Source: Halichondria panicea (Eukaryota > Porifera > Demospongiae > Suberitida > Halichondriidae). From it: a stretch of 64,000 bases of DNA. The position numbers and the translations under genes were made by a program. The notes beneath the pieces were generated by a model, which worked only from the letters and a program-made list of their open reading frames with translations, was not told where the DNA came from and did no database searches. Of the stretch, positions 23,801-31,600 are shown piece by piece. Within the stretch, counting starts at the first letter, position 1, and each line of letters begins with the position of its first letter. Where the stretch lies: the NCBI RefSeq assembly GCF_963675165.1, contig NC_087379.1, forward strand, positions 2,174,201-2,238,200, read 5' to 3'.

Positions 23801-24920
23801 CTATATATATCTAAAACTATAGCTACTCAAAGTTATCTAACTGCACTCTAAGTCTTACTTGCCGTCTATGAATGTAACAAGGTATTGTCCGGATACTTAG
23901 TAATAAAATTATTAAAGCACTGGAGTGTCCGTTGTATTAGAACAACGCAAAAGAGCTAGTGTCCGGGGTAATTAAAAGTGTCCAATAAATTAGAAGATAT
24001 ACGGTACTATCCCTCACCATATCTAGCAGCATGGAGAAGTGTCCCAGCAGATGTGACCCAGTGAGGGTGGGCTGGTTGAGTGAGTATTGCCACACCTCCC
24101 CAGTCTTATCTGCCACAATCACAAACTTCTCCTCTCTATTCACCACTACCGCAGTCGCTCGCTTCGGGATCACTCTAAGAGGAGTGAGGGGGGGCGGTTG
24201 AAATGATAAAGGGTTCGCTAAGTATTGAATCATACGTGTAAGAAATGATACAGGAAGAGTTAGCTTAATCCTATATTCTTTTCTGGTCCTGTTGGGCACT
24301 CTACGCTATATCTAATTATTAGACATCTCATATTGATGACGACATTCTAGCATAATCATTAAACAGACGTTGCAGCTGATGATATTAAGTGTATTCCTCA
24401 CCTCGACCCCTTTAGTGCCCAGTCTGTCGTGGCCCAGACTCTGAGTGTCTTGTCCTCCGAGCACAGGGCCAGGAGATGCCCCGAGGGAGAGAGGGTGAGG
24501 CACGAGATGAGGGAGTCGTCACTGCACACTGGAACCACTCGACATGACCTGGGCATGGGGAATCATTGATGGTCAATTTTAACCGTAGTGTGATATCATA
24601 GATTGAAGAGAAATGAAATGAAATCTATGGTGATATTGAATGTGATAAATGTGTAGAGCTCGCCACAAAAATTTCTACACTTTTCTTGTGAATAGTTATG
24701 GACGAAGATGCTAAATGTGTAGATCTATTATAACTGCATAATTTATAATAGAGCTTTCAAGGGCAAAAATATCAATGTCTTGAACTCCATTGCACTTGCA
24801 GCATGGTCTCACTCACTCTGCTGCAGCCTTCTCCTCCACTCCCACCACTAGACTACCTCTGCAAGCTACAGCCAGCTGAGTCCCTCCAGATCCCCACCTC
24901 CCAGTGCACATGAGAGACAT
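8844..24920 (-). CDS. WDR4: WDR4/Trm82-type tRNA (guanine-N7) methyltransferase non-catalytic subunit
   Basis: Nine exons on the minus strand: 24817-24920, 24402-24548, 24018-24174, 10545-10657, 10436-10496, 10026-10177, 9746-9938, 9421-9487 and 8844-9124. Every phase agrees, giving about 424 residues (human WDR4 is about 412). WD40 blades are recognisable: [48 protein letters not shown] then [18 protein letters not shown] and [13 protein letters not shown] match WDR4-specific stretches, and the C-terminal [17 protein letters not shown] matches the tail that follows the propeller. WDR4 partners METTL1 to make m7G46 in tRNA. Intron 3 (10658-24017, about 13.4 kb) is far larger than the others and contains six TRAF-like genes on the opposite strand. 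Confidence 0.93.
9310..9414. repeat. degenerate 'agcctcg' inverted-repeat element
   Basis: This lies in WDR4 intron 8. The left part reads ttagccccaggccaattttt followed by an aatagaatgaagttg block. The right part reads gggaacgaggctacc. The same order of blocks occurs near 1978, 44767 and 60950, marking a dispersed non-coding family. Confidence 0.55.
9543..9727. mobile_element. MITE of the 'tagcgggt' family
   Basis: Terminal inverted repeats of about 20 bases: taccgtatagcgggttattt at the left and aaataacccgctacacggta at the right. It lies in WDR4 intron 7. A related copy is at 23453-23658. There is no coding capacity. Confidence 0.8.
10876..12111 (+). CDS. TRAF-like RING protein 1 (divergent copy)
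   Basis: Single-exon gene of 411 residues, read in WDR4 intron 3 on the opposite strand. It starts with a C3HC4 RING at about residues 27-66 (CPIC, then [10 protein letters not shown], then CPLC). TRAF-type zinc fingers follow (about 95-225), then a helical coiled-coil segment (about 230-280) and a C-terminal MATH/TRAF-like fold containing [12 protein letters not shown]. The ATG at 10876 was preferred to one 21 bases upstream because MA.. starts are shared by the paralogues. TRAF proteins trimerise and act as E3 ligases or adaptors below immune receptors, usually towards NF-kB or JNK. Most of this copy is diverged from the other five, but the RING and the block at about 11370-11540 are nearly identical to them in DNA. 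Confidence 0.88.
   Translation: MATSKEHDLSGYQHHFLKNVKDYDCPICLHVTREPSLTSCCGQHFCQACIQKILTEYKPCPLCKQAGYSIMLDKKQKRRIFDLQIYCAKKGDGCRWTGTMGNLQNHADKCRFYVVDCPNKCGTQHKRRELRPHILNCAYRPFNCRYCQLSGPLREIKTLHLSVCSKYPVACPNECGVAPPERGQLEGHLRECPLAMVECELKELGCEEVVQRKDADKHMEETTEKHMKLMTLHYAKIVKNQASMTEQITKFKEENKKLKTDLKNALHKEVDHMTQHLSSNVEDIVISYDKQTDRRSLSGEVLTYPSKCSLQIFVILRVSESILEINLDGFDFEFNDYLQWPKMFTMTVKLLNKLGDQDHHVVTERIPASSTDLFNNQIIIPFSTIDTPPAGVKYVDVDNNLKLRIYVTEMY
12344..12634. mobile_element. MITE of the CAGAGGAGGT family
   Basis: Terminal inverted repeats cagaggaggtacga and tcgtacctcctctg enclose about 290 bases with no gene. Copies of tagaatag lie close to both ends (12336 and 12638). The same ends mark the larger copy at 40980-41400. 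The CAG.. ends and the roughly 8-base flanking repeat fit hAT-type elements. Confidence 0.7.
12816..12829 (+). promoter_or_regulatory. TRAF cluster shared motif (E-box/M-box like), copy before TRAF-like 2
   Basis: The sequence attgctcatgtgat lies about 30 bases before the ATG at 12859. The core TCATGTGA is the M-box/E-box type bound by MITF/TFE-class bHLH-ZIP factors in other animals. It is shared by five paralogues. Function is inferred from conservation and position only. Confidence 0.5.
12859..14097 (+). CDS. TRAF-like RING protein 2
   Basis: Single-exon gene of 412 residues. RING at about 20-60, with [19 protein letters not shown] identical to most paralogues. TRAF zinc fingers at about 85-220; the first variable segment reads [15 protein letters not shown] short coiled coil (about 225-270) follows. 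The MATH-like C-terminus contains [14 protein letters not shown] and ends IVTET. It is very close to TRAF-like 3 over the whole length, so the two share a recent duplication or conversion. No introns were seen, and the ATG sits just after the shared upstream motif. Likely a cytosolic E3/adaptor of immune or stress signalling, by family analogy. Confidence 0.88.
   Translation: MASSQLSGYQCEFVESVKDYECPLCLHVTREPSLTSCCGQHFCQACIQKILTDKNFCPFCKTKSNSFTVFFDKKQRRRVLDLKIYCDKKAKGCDWVGGLGEREQHLREKCGLIYVRCPYNCGCCCRRRSLNTHKTNTCPKRPHICNYCNLEGTYKIIQDDHLPVCSKYPVACPNECRVAPLERGKLEGHLRECPLAMVKCELKELGCEEVVQRKDADKHMEQAAQKHLRLSTSYFIKNQKRQDKKIIRLQGEVNEAREQHRRLSSQIDLIKRYSPMYVTELNVNYRINKYTGRWHNKTNFEFLSTGCKIMLCLYLGETGIDIELTHVESKADDQLQWPRTFSMTVTLIDQGENQDHHVLQGENLILDRNEYNDEAGFNDIIQIPYLIIENPPDGVQYIVDDHIKMEIIVTET
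14098..15656. other. TRAF-cluster spacer with repeated blocks
   Basis: No gene was seen. A block reading gtcttacagcagaatagc followed by an accttac stretch (about 14229-14260) recurs near 15030 and 21302, and its first part near 10351. Blocks such as ggatctgaaatcacattct are shared with the 21.4 kb spacer. The spacers were therefore duplicated along with the genes. A MITE occupies 14594-14965. Before the TRAF-like 3 gene a 23-base block containing accattgccctaattcggt (15614-15636) is shared with the next two genes. Confidence 0.6.
14594..14965. mobile_element. 372-base MITE with about 29-base terminal inverted repeats
   Basis: The left end is taccttaatgttactattat and the right end is the complement, ending agtaacaataaggta. 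It is AT-rich, with no coding capacity. It lies between TRAF-like genes 2 and 3 inside WDR4 intron 3. Confidence 0.8.
15657..15670 (+). promoter_or_regulatory. TRAF cluster shared motif, copy before TRAF-like 3
   Basis: attgctcatgtgac lies 18 bases before the ATG and is followed by the shared actattcta. The constant spacing in four paralogues suggests a core promoter or 5' UTR element. Confidence 0.5.
15689..16900 (+). CDS. TRAF-like RING protein 3
   Basis: Single-exon gene of 403 residues with the same order as its neighbours: RING (about 20-58), TRAF zinc fingers (about 83-218), coiled coil and MATH-like domain ending IVTEK. The variable zinc-finger segment is almost identical to TRAF-like 2 ([14 protein letters not shown]). 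The loop between the first two MATH strands and the stretch before IQIPYSTIE are shorter than in copy 2. It is probably functional, with no internal stop. Role inferred by family as for the others. Confidence 0.88.
   Translation: MASPQLSGYQSEFVESVGDYECPLCLHVTREPSLTSCCGQHFCQACIQKILTDNKPCPLCKENSFTTLLDKKQRRRVLDLKIYCDKKAKGCDWVGGLGEREQHLGEKCGLIYVRCPYNCGCCCHRRSLNTHKTNTCPKRPHICNYCNLEGTYKIIQDDHLPVCSKYPVACPNECRVAPLERGKLEGHLRECPLAMVECELKVLGCEEVVQRKDADKHMEQAAQKHLRLSTSYFIKNQKRQDKQITRLQREVNEAREQHRRLSSQIDLIKRYSPMYVTELNVNYRQDSGERWYNKTNFEFLSTGCKIMLCLYLGETGIDIELTHVESKADDQLEWPRTFSMTVTLIDQGENQDHHVFQGENLILHRNECNDTIQIPYSTIENPPDEVEYIVHDHIKMEIIVTEK
16901..17785. other. TRAF-cluster spacer
   Basis: No gene was supported. 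A CA microsatellite at about 17700-17727 comes just before the shared upstream block (17727-17749). The rest is AT-rich, with short blocks shared with the 19.0-19.9 kb spacer (for example ttctccagaaaacat). Confidence 0.45.
17786..17799 (+). promoter_or_regulatory. TRAF cluster shared motif, copy before TRAF-like 4
   Basis: attgctcatgtgac lies 18 bases before the ATG at 17818. It is preceded by the shared accattgccctaattcggt block. It is retained although the gene downstream has a premature stop. Confidence 0.5.
17818..19044 (+). pseudogene. TRAF-like RING protein 4, one premature stop
   Basis: Intronless paralogue closest to TRAF-like 5. RING, zinc fingers and coiled coil are open, but in the MATH-like domain the conserved Trp of the LEWPRTF motif is TGA (18832-18834). 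The frame then stays open to the normal end at 19044 (IVSEK). This looks like a single point change and little other decay, so the loss is recent or could be a polymorphism or sequencing error. The product up to the stop would keep the RING and coiled coil but lack half the MATH domain, so it might act as a dominant partner. That is speculation. Confidence 0.8.
19045..19917. other. TRAF-cluster spacer
   Basis: No gene seen. It is AT-rich. The upstream block accattgtcctaattcggt (about 19852-19870) and a short CA run (about 19832-19846) come before the next TRAF-like gene, as in the spacer before copy 4. Confidence 0.45.
19918..19931 (+). promoter_or_regulatory. TRAF cluster shared motif, copy before TRAF-like 5
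   Basis: attgctcatgtgac followed by actattctat lies 20 bases before the ATG at 19952, with the same arrangement as the other copies. Confidence 0.5.
19952..21181 (+). CDS. TRAF-like RING protein 5
   Basis: Single-exon gene of 409 residues. RING at about 22-62, TRAF zinc fingers with the [14 protein letters not shown] variant, coiled coil with [12 protein letters not shown], and a MATH-like domain with [16 protein letters not shown] ending IVSEK. It is the intact sister of the stopped copy 4, sharing the MQCEF insertion after SGYT. One zinc-finger Cys/Gly position differs (CGE to CEE), which may weaken one finger. Role by family analogy: trimeric E3/adaptor in receptor signalling. Confidence 0.88.
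   Translation: MASLQLSGYTMQCEFVESVVDYECPLCLHVTREPSLTSCCGQHFCQACIQKTLTDNKPCPLCRSGSFTTLLDKKQRRRVLDLKVYCDKKTVSCDWVGALRELEQHLGEKCLFVSVDCPYNCEEAIERRFLGIHEALKCPKRPHSCDYCLLEGTYQEIQDDHLPVCPKYLVECPNECGVAPPERGQLEEHLRECPLAMVECELKELGCEEVVQRKDVDKHMEQAAQKHLRLMASHYLKSQRRQDKKIIRLQGELTEAREQHRKELSGLASQIDLIKMHSSLYITELNVRYRERKRKRFWSLNDTSFDFSSAGCNIKLNFTYRRLVIELTHVESKADDNLEWPRTFAMTIRLLDQGENQDHHVLQGENLTLQRYRLNNTIQIPYSTIENPPDGVQYIVDDHIKMAIIVSEK
21182..22059. other. TRAF-cluster spacer
   Basis: No gene seen. The first part (about 21300-21440) repeats the spacer blocks found after TRAF-like 2 near 14.2 kb (gaatagcgggaccttac, ggatctgaaatcacattct). This supports duplication of gene-plus-spacer units. Confidence 0.5.
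22060..22073 (+). promoter_or_regulatory. TRAF cluster shared motif, copy before TRAF-like 6
   Basis: attgctcatgtgac lies 18 bases before the ATG at 22092, then actactcaaaacaccaaa leads to the start. The longer blocks found further upstream of copies 3-5 are absent here. Confidence 0.5.
22092..23366 (+). CDS. TRAF-like RING protein 6
   Basis: Single-exon gene of 424 residues, the longest of the cluster. RING at about 20-58; zinc fingers with a third variant of the variable segment ([14 protein letters not shown]). The coiled coil is longer than in the sisters ([18 protein letters not shown] insertion). The MATH-like domain has an extra basic loop near [13 protein letters not shown]. The frame upstream is open, but the start at 22092 matches the paralogues. 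Being last in the row, it sits about 650 bases before exon 3 of WDR4, which is read the other way. Confidence 0.88.
   Translation: MASLQLSGYQCEFIESVGDYECPLCLHVTREPSLTSCCGQHFCQACIQKILTDNKPCPFCKSDSFTAFFDKKQRRRVLDIKIYCDKKADGCDWVGGLGELEQHLGVKCQFVFVDCPHNCGEICLRKFLAVHKILFCPRRPHSCKYCLLDGTYQEIQDDHLPVCPKHPVECPNECGVAPLERRQLEGHLRECPLVMVECELKELGCEEVVQRKDANKHMEQAAQKHLRLSTSYFIKNQRRQDEAIAKLQEDNHQLLTKFNESREQHRRELSELASQIDLIERYSSTYFTELNINYREKCFMQRWYNDTNFEFPLTGCKIKMNLYFRARQLQKTLHKRGIDIELTHVESKADDQLEWPRTFSMIVRLLDQGENQDHHVLQGENLTLQRHGINDTIRIQYTTIENPPDGVQYIVCDHIKMEIIVTEK
23453..23658. mobile_element. MITE of the 'tagcgggt' family
   Basis: Left end tactgtatagcgggtaattt, right end aaattacctgctatatggta, about 206 bases. 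Its right end overlaps or abuts the left end of the next MITE. It belongs to the same family as 9543-9727. Confidence 0.75.
23653..24006. mobile_element. MITE of the 'tatatcttctaattta' family, 11 bases from a WDR4 donor site
   Basis: The ends tatatcttctaatttatcgg and taaattagaagatatacggt are inverted repeats of about 27 bases. An opposite-orientation copy is at 46217-46574. Its right end lies 11 bases inside the 5' end of WDR4 intron 3 (donor at 24017). Confidence 0.8.
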
Positions 24921-25147
24921 TTCAGCAACTATCCACCTTGCAAAGCATGCAAAGCAGCAGAAATTATGGAATTGAGCTATTAATATAGTAGTAGTTAATT
25001 CATTAGGTAAAGATCGAAAATATTGGAAGCTAGATTTAAAGCTAGGACAAAAGGTCAAAGGTTATAATAGGTGTTCATTAATTGGGGATTGCCTTTAAAG
25101 TTATCTTCTTGAATTGCACATCAGCTTCCCCTTTTTTTGTAAGAGCA

Positions 25148-26112
25148 ATGGCTTCCCACAGAAGTACTCCAACTGAAGAGGGAAAAAAGTACAGTTACAG
25201 TGCTAGCTCCTTCAAAATCAAGACAAATGAAGGTAAGGTTTACCGTAATTGATGTAATTACAGCGCCAGAAAAAATTAATTCCACTTCTGAGTGGCGCAT
25301 CTTTAAAGCACAAAAAATTGCGTTCAGCCCAAGCTGGCGCCTAAATTATGGTGGCGCTTATGTTCAACAGCTAGTAATAGTATAGAATCTGTAGAGAAAA
25401 TGGGCGTGTGGCGCTTAAATTATGGTGGCGCTATAATTACATCAATCACGGTACTTTATATTATAATTATATAAATAGACGCCAATGCATTTTGATGTTT
25501 TTCTATGCATTTACAGAGGAGCTGTTTGAGCTGGTGCAGCTGAGTGAAGTTCCTGTGGATAAAGAGCTGTTCAAAGTGGTGAGTGAGTGAGTGAGATGAT
25601 TTTGTCAATATAAAATAGACTGACATTTTGTTCACGGCCCACAGCTTTTGGAGTTGCTCAAAATGAACATTGCCCCAGTCGCTATTCTCCAGGTGCTCAA
25701 GTCACTAAAGTAAGACCTTTCGTATTAATTACACACTTTGAATCGTGTGTATCGTAAAAATGTTATGCCATGTCTGATTGAAGGACCAATATCGTTTTGG
25801 AAACAAAATTGATGTGCATCATAATATGAGAATGTTCTCATACTACTCCTCTGCAGGTCACCCCATTCCACTGTACTAAGCTCTGAGCCTCTTAAACCAT
25901 CGAGAGACCACTCAAAGCCTCCCTCTTCAAAATCTCACCCCTCCAAGTCATCCAAAAAGCCCTCTGCACCTAAAGAACCATCTTCAAGCAATCAAGACCA
26001 CAAGAGATCCTCTAGTAAAAACTCTAGCAGAGGTTCAAGCTCTCAGAAAAGAACAGTAGCGCCTAGTGGCAGTAGCTCAGTACGCAAAGAGAAAACAACT
26101 CCTAAGACCTAA
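25148..26112 (+). CDS. MZT2: Mitotic-spindle organizing protein 2 (MOZART2)
   Basis: Four exons: 25148-25232, 25517-25578, 25645-25709 and 25857-26112, all in phase, giving 155 residues (human MZT2 is about 158). The core ELFELVQLSEVPVDKELFKV followed by LLELLKMNIAPVAILQVLKS matches the helical MOZART2 core. The C-terminus is Ser/Lys-rich and probably disordered. MZT2 binds gamma-tubulin complex proteins and takes part in microtubule nucleation at the centrosome. The gene is divergent from WDR4, with only 227 bases between the two start codons (24920 and 25148), so a shared promoter is likely. Confidence 0.9.
25241..25453. mobile_element. MITE in MZT2 intron 1
   Basis: The ends taccgtaattgatgtaatta and taattacatcaatcacggta are inverted repeats, and the subterminal tggcgc motifs are repeated. 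213 bases, no gene. It makes up most of intron 1. Confidence 0.8.
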
Positions 26113-26314
26113 TGTTTGTTCATGATATTCTGTTGGCCATTCCATGGAGGATCCATACCACTTCATCTATTTTATAACCACCTGTAACATTCTCATGCAT
26201 TCTCTTTGATGATAAACGAATAAGCCTCGATTTCAGGCCGCGATTTGCTGTCACGTGTAGCCCCACCCACGTACGTGAAGCTGAAAGTTACTGGGCAAGT
26301 GCAGTACAGTATTA

Positions 26315-27802
26315 GTCGGGCGCCGCCGCCCTCTACCGTTGCCCGGAAGGAGGTCGGGAATCAAGCCTATCCACAGTTTTGTTCTGTTGGATTTCCAACA
26401 ATTCCACCAGCTCCAATCAGATTGCAGTATCTCAAGGGGTCACACCCACTCAACTGTACCACGTGTGAATTTTGCACACGTTGGATTGACTGAGAGGCGA
26501 GGCCAACACCTACTTTAATAAATGATATTCATCGCTATTGGTTAGCACCCACATAGAATGAATGATATTCATGACACTATTGCGTAACAGGCCAGAACAA
26601 AACTGTGGATAGGCTTGATTCCTATGGCACAATATTAGTGCCAAAATTAGAGTATATACGTATTTATATCTAGGGGGTACTCTTTTTGTAAACTGGTATA
26701 GAAAATAAACATTCAGGGGTACACTTTTTAGTGTAGCTACTATCACTTGGGGGTACTCTTATCAGTTTAGGTACACAAATAATTCTTTTGAGGGTACCTA
26801 CTCTTCCATATTATAATGACCTGAAGAGTACTGAACTAAAAAGAGTACCCTCAAATAAAAAGAGTATACCCTCAAATAAAAAGAGTACCCCCAAATAAAA
26901 AGAGTACCCCCAAATAATTTCTAAGGTTAAAGTACACGCACTTTAACCTCTACTTAGAGGTGTGGCTTGTATTTCTATTTAGAGCGCCCCTTAAAATTGT
27001 GAGCAATATTAATCATTGAACAGTCCCTTGGAAGTCTGGTGTAACTACGCTGGAAGCTGCTGATATTAATCTTTATGGTTATTGAACAGTCCCTTGGAAG
27101 TCTGGTGTAACTACGCTGGAAGCTGATTTATAGAGAACTGTTGACTGATATTGTTATGGCTCGTTGAGTCAAACAGAGGCAGAAGCCCTGGGCTATGTAG
27201 CACACGCTATCTTTAGAGGACATGCTGGTGGCGAGACCATACAGTTGCGAGCAGATTTTGTACACCTACCTTAGCTTCTGAAGAAGTGGGAAGGCCTTCA
27301 TCAGATCCCTTATGATTAGTGTTCTAAGGGACTACCAACTTAATGTTTATTATTAATTTTTATGAGACTAGATAAAAAAATTATAATTATGGTGCTTTTA
27401 TTACATGGACAAAACGTACTCAAAGTCTAAGGATGCGCTCTAAATAGAAATACACATAGAGGTTAAAGTACGTGAACTTTAACCTTAGAAATTATTTGGG
27501 GGTACTCTTTTTATTTGAGGATACTCTTTTTATTTGAGGATACTCTTTTTATTTGAGGGTGTACTCTTTTTATTTGAGGGTACTCTTTTTAGTTCAGTAT
27601 GGAAAATATATTTGAGGGTACTCTTCAGGTCATTATAATATGGAAGAGTAGGTCTAAAAAGTGTACCCCTGAATGTTTATTTTCTATACCAGTTTACAAA
27701 AAGAGTACCCCTAGATACAAATACGTATATACTCTAATTTTGGCACTAATATTGCGCCGCGCCATAGCCGACCTCCTTTAAGGAGGGCGGCGGCGCTCGA
27801 CT
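26315..27802. mobile_element. large nested fold-back element between MZT2 and ALDH
   Basis: The outer ends are complementary (gggcgccgccgccctc at left, gagggcggcggcgctc at right). A 13-base direct repeat, agtacagtattag, flanks the element (about 26302-26314 and 27803-27815) and looks like a target duplication. Inside, a second pair of long arms faces each other: 26636-26930 against about 27470-27755, both made of 'gggtactctttttatttga' type units. The left arm holds a third, smaller inverted repeat (26358-26620; gaatcaagcctatccacag and its complement). A 44-base direct duplication lies in the middle (near 27020 and 27080). No transposase was recognised. Confidence 0.7.
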
Positions 27803-27843
27803 AGTACAGTATTAGATCTATATACAGTGTCTCTGTTTTAATC

Positions 27844-28588
27844 ATGGCTGATGAACCTGTCCTGGAGGCCACAGATGTGAGCCAAATCCCTGCGGTAAGT
27901 GTGAAAGTAGTGTCACTAGTTGAGCACAGCATGCACAGCTCAGTTTACTTTTAATACTTAGTACTGAGTTTGAGTGTCACTATATAATAACTCTGTTGTA
28001 TACTATCTTAACCAACCTCCCTCTACAGACTGTGGCTCGGCTGCGAGATGGGTTTCGTTCCCACGTTACCCTCGACTACGAGTACCGTATGAGACAGTTG
28101 CGTAACCTCAAGAGATTGTTGGAGGAGAACCAGGTGAAGATCCTGGAAGCACTCAAGCTCGACCTAAACAAGGTGAGCAATTGATTGATTGCAGCAAGTT
28201 GGAATCGTGATGATGGATGGCTCAATTATTTGGTGTGTGGGAAAGGTACAAATGGCTAAGTGATCCAACGTTGCTATTTTGTCTGTATGTACAGTAGCCC
28301 TCATATATTAAAAGGTTTGCTTGACGATGTAGTGTCATATGGCATATGTGTTGTCTTTCTCTTTAATATGACAAAAGAAATGCTTTTTCAATGATGCATG
28401 ACGCTGTGTTCAATCCTATTGTTTTTATAGAAAGCGGATCACCTGCATAAAACAGTGTGCACACCAAAAGGCCTGATTTTGTAAATAATTTTATAATCGT
28501 AACAATTAAAGTTATTAGTCAAAGATATCTACATGTACATGTATGTATGCAATTTTAGCTATCTACCAATTCTAACTCACCCCCCCCC

Positions 28589-28628
<40 letters not shown>

Positions 28629-31600
28629 GCAAGTCCGAGGCGTTCATGATGGAGTTCGCCCAGGTGATGGGAGATGTGGTGGACATCCTCAACAACCTGG
28701 CCGACTGGATGGCTCCCAATCACAGACCTCGAGACCTACTCAACAAGTTCAACTCCGTCTATATTCAGTCTGAGCCCTATGGAGTGATACTCAACATGGT
28801 ACCCTGGAACTACCCCTTGCAGATCATGTTGTGCAGTCTTGCCGGTATTATTGCCTCAGGTGGGTGTGGCTAGTGATGGGGGAGGTGCTGCTCGTAATAT
28901 TTTTATTACTGTATATAGGTAACTGTTGTGTCATCAAGCCGTCTGAATTCGCTGTGGCCTTCTCCAACTTGATGGCAGAGCTGATTCCAAAGTACCTGGA
29001 TCAGGTGAATCTCTTGTTTTCAGGACGGTGTAATGATCATGGCGGGAGGTTAAACATTTGCTAAGCAACCCTTACTACAAGTGTGCCAGTACTCTTTGTT
29101 GCGCTATGGTTCATTGTAATTCGTCTAAGGTCACAAAAAAGCGAAGATTAATACTTCCTTATACAATAATTATTCTGTCTCCATCCACCCCAGGAATGCT
29201 TTGCCATGGTAACGGGAGCACTGGAGCAATCAGAGGCACTGCTCAAGGAGAGGTTTGATTTCATCATGTTCACTGGCAGTCCTGTTGTTGGGAAGATAGT
29301 GATGAGGGAGGCAGCTGCCACTCTCACTCCCATCCTCCTGGAGCTGGGCGGAAAGAGGTGCAGTGTGGGGGGGGGGAGGGCTCGTATGTAGTGTACTGAT
29401 GGTGTATATTGTGATAGCAAGTCTTATTACCATTCCATTGGAGAATTACGTTACAGTATTATGGAAACCAAATTCTGCAATCTACTCTTTGGGGATTTGT
29501 ATTATATTGCATTATTAGTATTAAGGAAATACCCAAATTCCAGACTGTTGTGCAGAAGTTGTATATAGCACTACATGTGCATACCGTACCCTCGCGAAAA
29601 TACGCCCACCCTTTTCTGCAAGAAGTCTAGGCTTATTAGGGGACTGGGCGTTTAATCGCGAACGGCGAGTTTTCATTTGAATATACGCCCACCCGCGGCC
29701 TCAAATCGAGGTTTACACTTTGCTCTATGACAATTCTTTATGTTGTTTTCATTTTAGTATGAACATTTTATTAACAACAACAATGTTATAAACTAATGCA
29801 TGAGTATGATTAAAGCATGACAAGAGAATGAACATGAAGAAGTGGACTCTGAGTCTGACTCTATTCGTTGCTTGTTGATGTTAGATGTAGCAGAAACTTC
29901 TCGAAGGATGGTAGGTCATACTCCTACAGAGCAGCTATCAGGTACTTTGTTTCAGAAAACCAAAGCAAGGTAACCTGCAAAATTTGCCTGTGTGATAACT
30001 TTCTTAGACTTTGTGTTTCCTTTCTCAGCATATAGGACTACTTGTTCCCTGCATATACATCTTCAGGGGCAAACTGATCCATACAGAGAAAGTTATAATG
30101 TCTGATCTTGGTCCAGCAAGGAGTATAGTCTTACTAGCTACTACCTAAAACTTCCTTTCTTCACTAAAATTAATAGTAAACATGTGGCATTCAGCTACTG
30201 CGCATGCTCAACTTCTTATTCTGGGTGGGCTTATAATCGAGTGAAAATACCCTCGTGCAAGAACTTTGAAGCAAAAGAGGGGATGGGCGTTTATTCAAGA
30301 TGGGCTTATTTTCGCGAGGGTACGGTACATACATATCCACTAGCCTCGTCCCCACACCATTTAATATGCTCCTTTTGTGTAGAAGCCTGTGTTGGAGTAT
30401 CCACTACACCCGCTTATCGAGTAGTGATGTTGTTCTCATTCAAAGTATACCTTTCCCCCTTGCAGTCCTGTGATAGTAGCCAAAGATGCCAACATGGAAG
30501 TGGCTGGTCGCAGGATTATGTGGGGCAAGTGCATGAACTCAGGGCAGACTTGTATCGCCCCCGACTACGTGCTGTGTTTGAAGGAGCAGAGAGACAAACT
30601 GGTAGAGGCTTGTAAGAAAACCGTCACAGAGTTTTATGGAGAGGTGAGTTTTCATTTTACAATGTCTGAATGTAACGGAATTTAGGCCCAAAAGATATTC
30701 TTATGAAGTCAGCAGCAAAGATATCTTACAGTACTCTGATAAGAGTATACAGTGCTTGATATAATGTGTACATGAATTCGTACACATACTCTCTGTTTAC
30801 GAACTATTCTGTTTCCCTCTGCCCCCACCCCGCCCCCAGGACCCCAAAGAATCTCCCGACTATGGCAGGATCATCCAGTCCAGGCACTTCCAGTAAGTGT
30901 CATACTTACCCAACAGCATAAGTATGAGTGCACAGGGAATTATAATTTCACAGCTACTAATGTAAACACAATAATCTAATAAGGTATCTAACTATGAAGA
31001 CTCGAAGCATGTACTTTTATAACTGTTGTCAGGGTTTCATCTAGGATTAAAAGTTTGGGGGGGAATGTTTACGCACGCCGCAAAATATTTGGCCACTCCC
31101 ACATGTGTTGACCACACCCCCTATTACATGCTAGTGCATCACAGTAGATCTAGTTACATATTCCACATCATAGACAGTACTAATGTGATTATTATACAAA
31201 CGTTTTGGGGGGAAGATGAGCATTTTTGGGCGGGGGGGTGAAAGGTTCACCCCAGCCCCCCCCCCACTAGATGAAACCCTGGTTGTTAACTTGAATTGCA
31301 CTGTGACACATAAATTATGCATGTTAACCATATCATTTTGTGGCGTATCTCATAATTATATTTATGAATACCGTATATCGTATTTGTTAATTTTGCTGGT
31401 GAAAAACCTTTGCGAATGAGCCAAATCAGCAGAACATTTGACCCTTTGCGATCTAACTATTGGGTTCTGGCAAGGATTGTGTGTATTTACTAGTAATAAT
31501 TTAGGTTTTGCGGATTTTATTATTGCGAATTGATTGACCATCACAAAGTTCTCAAATGTTTGATGCTCACAAAACATTCTAGTAATACGGTAGCGGGTAA

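Noticed and set aside
30184-30685. A separate gene starting at 30184
   Set aside because: The second half is ALDH exon 6 (30466-30643) read partly in the wrong frame, and the first half is the end of a transposon-like element.
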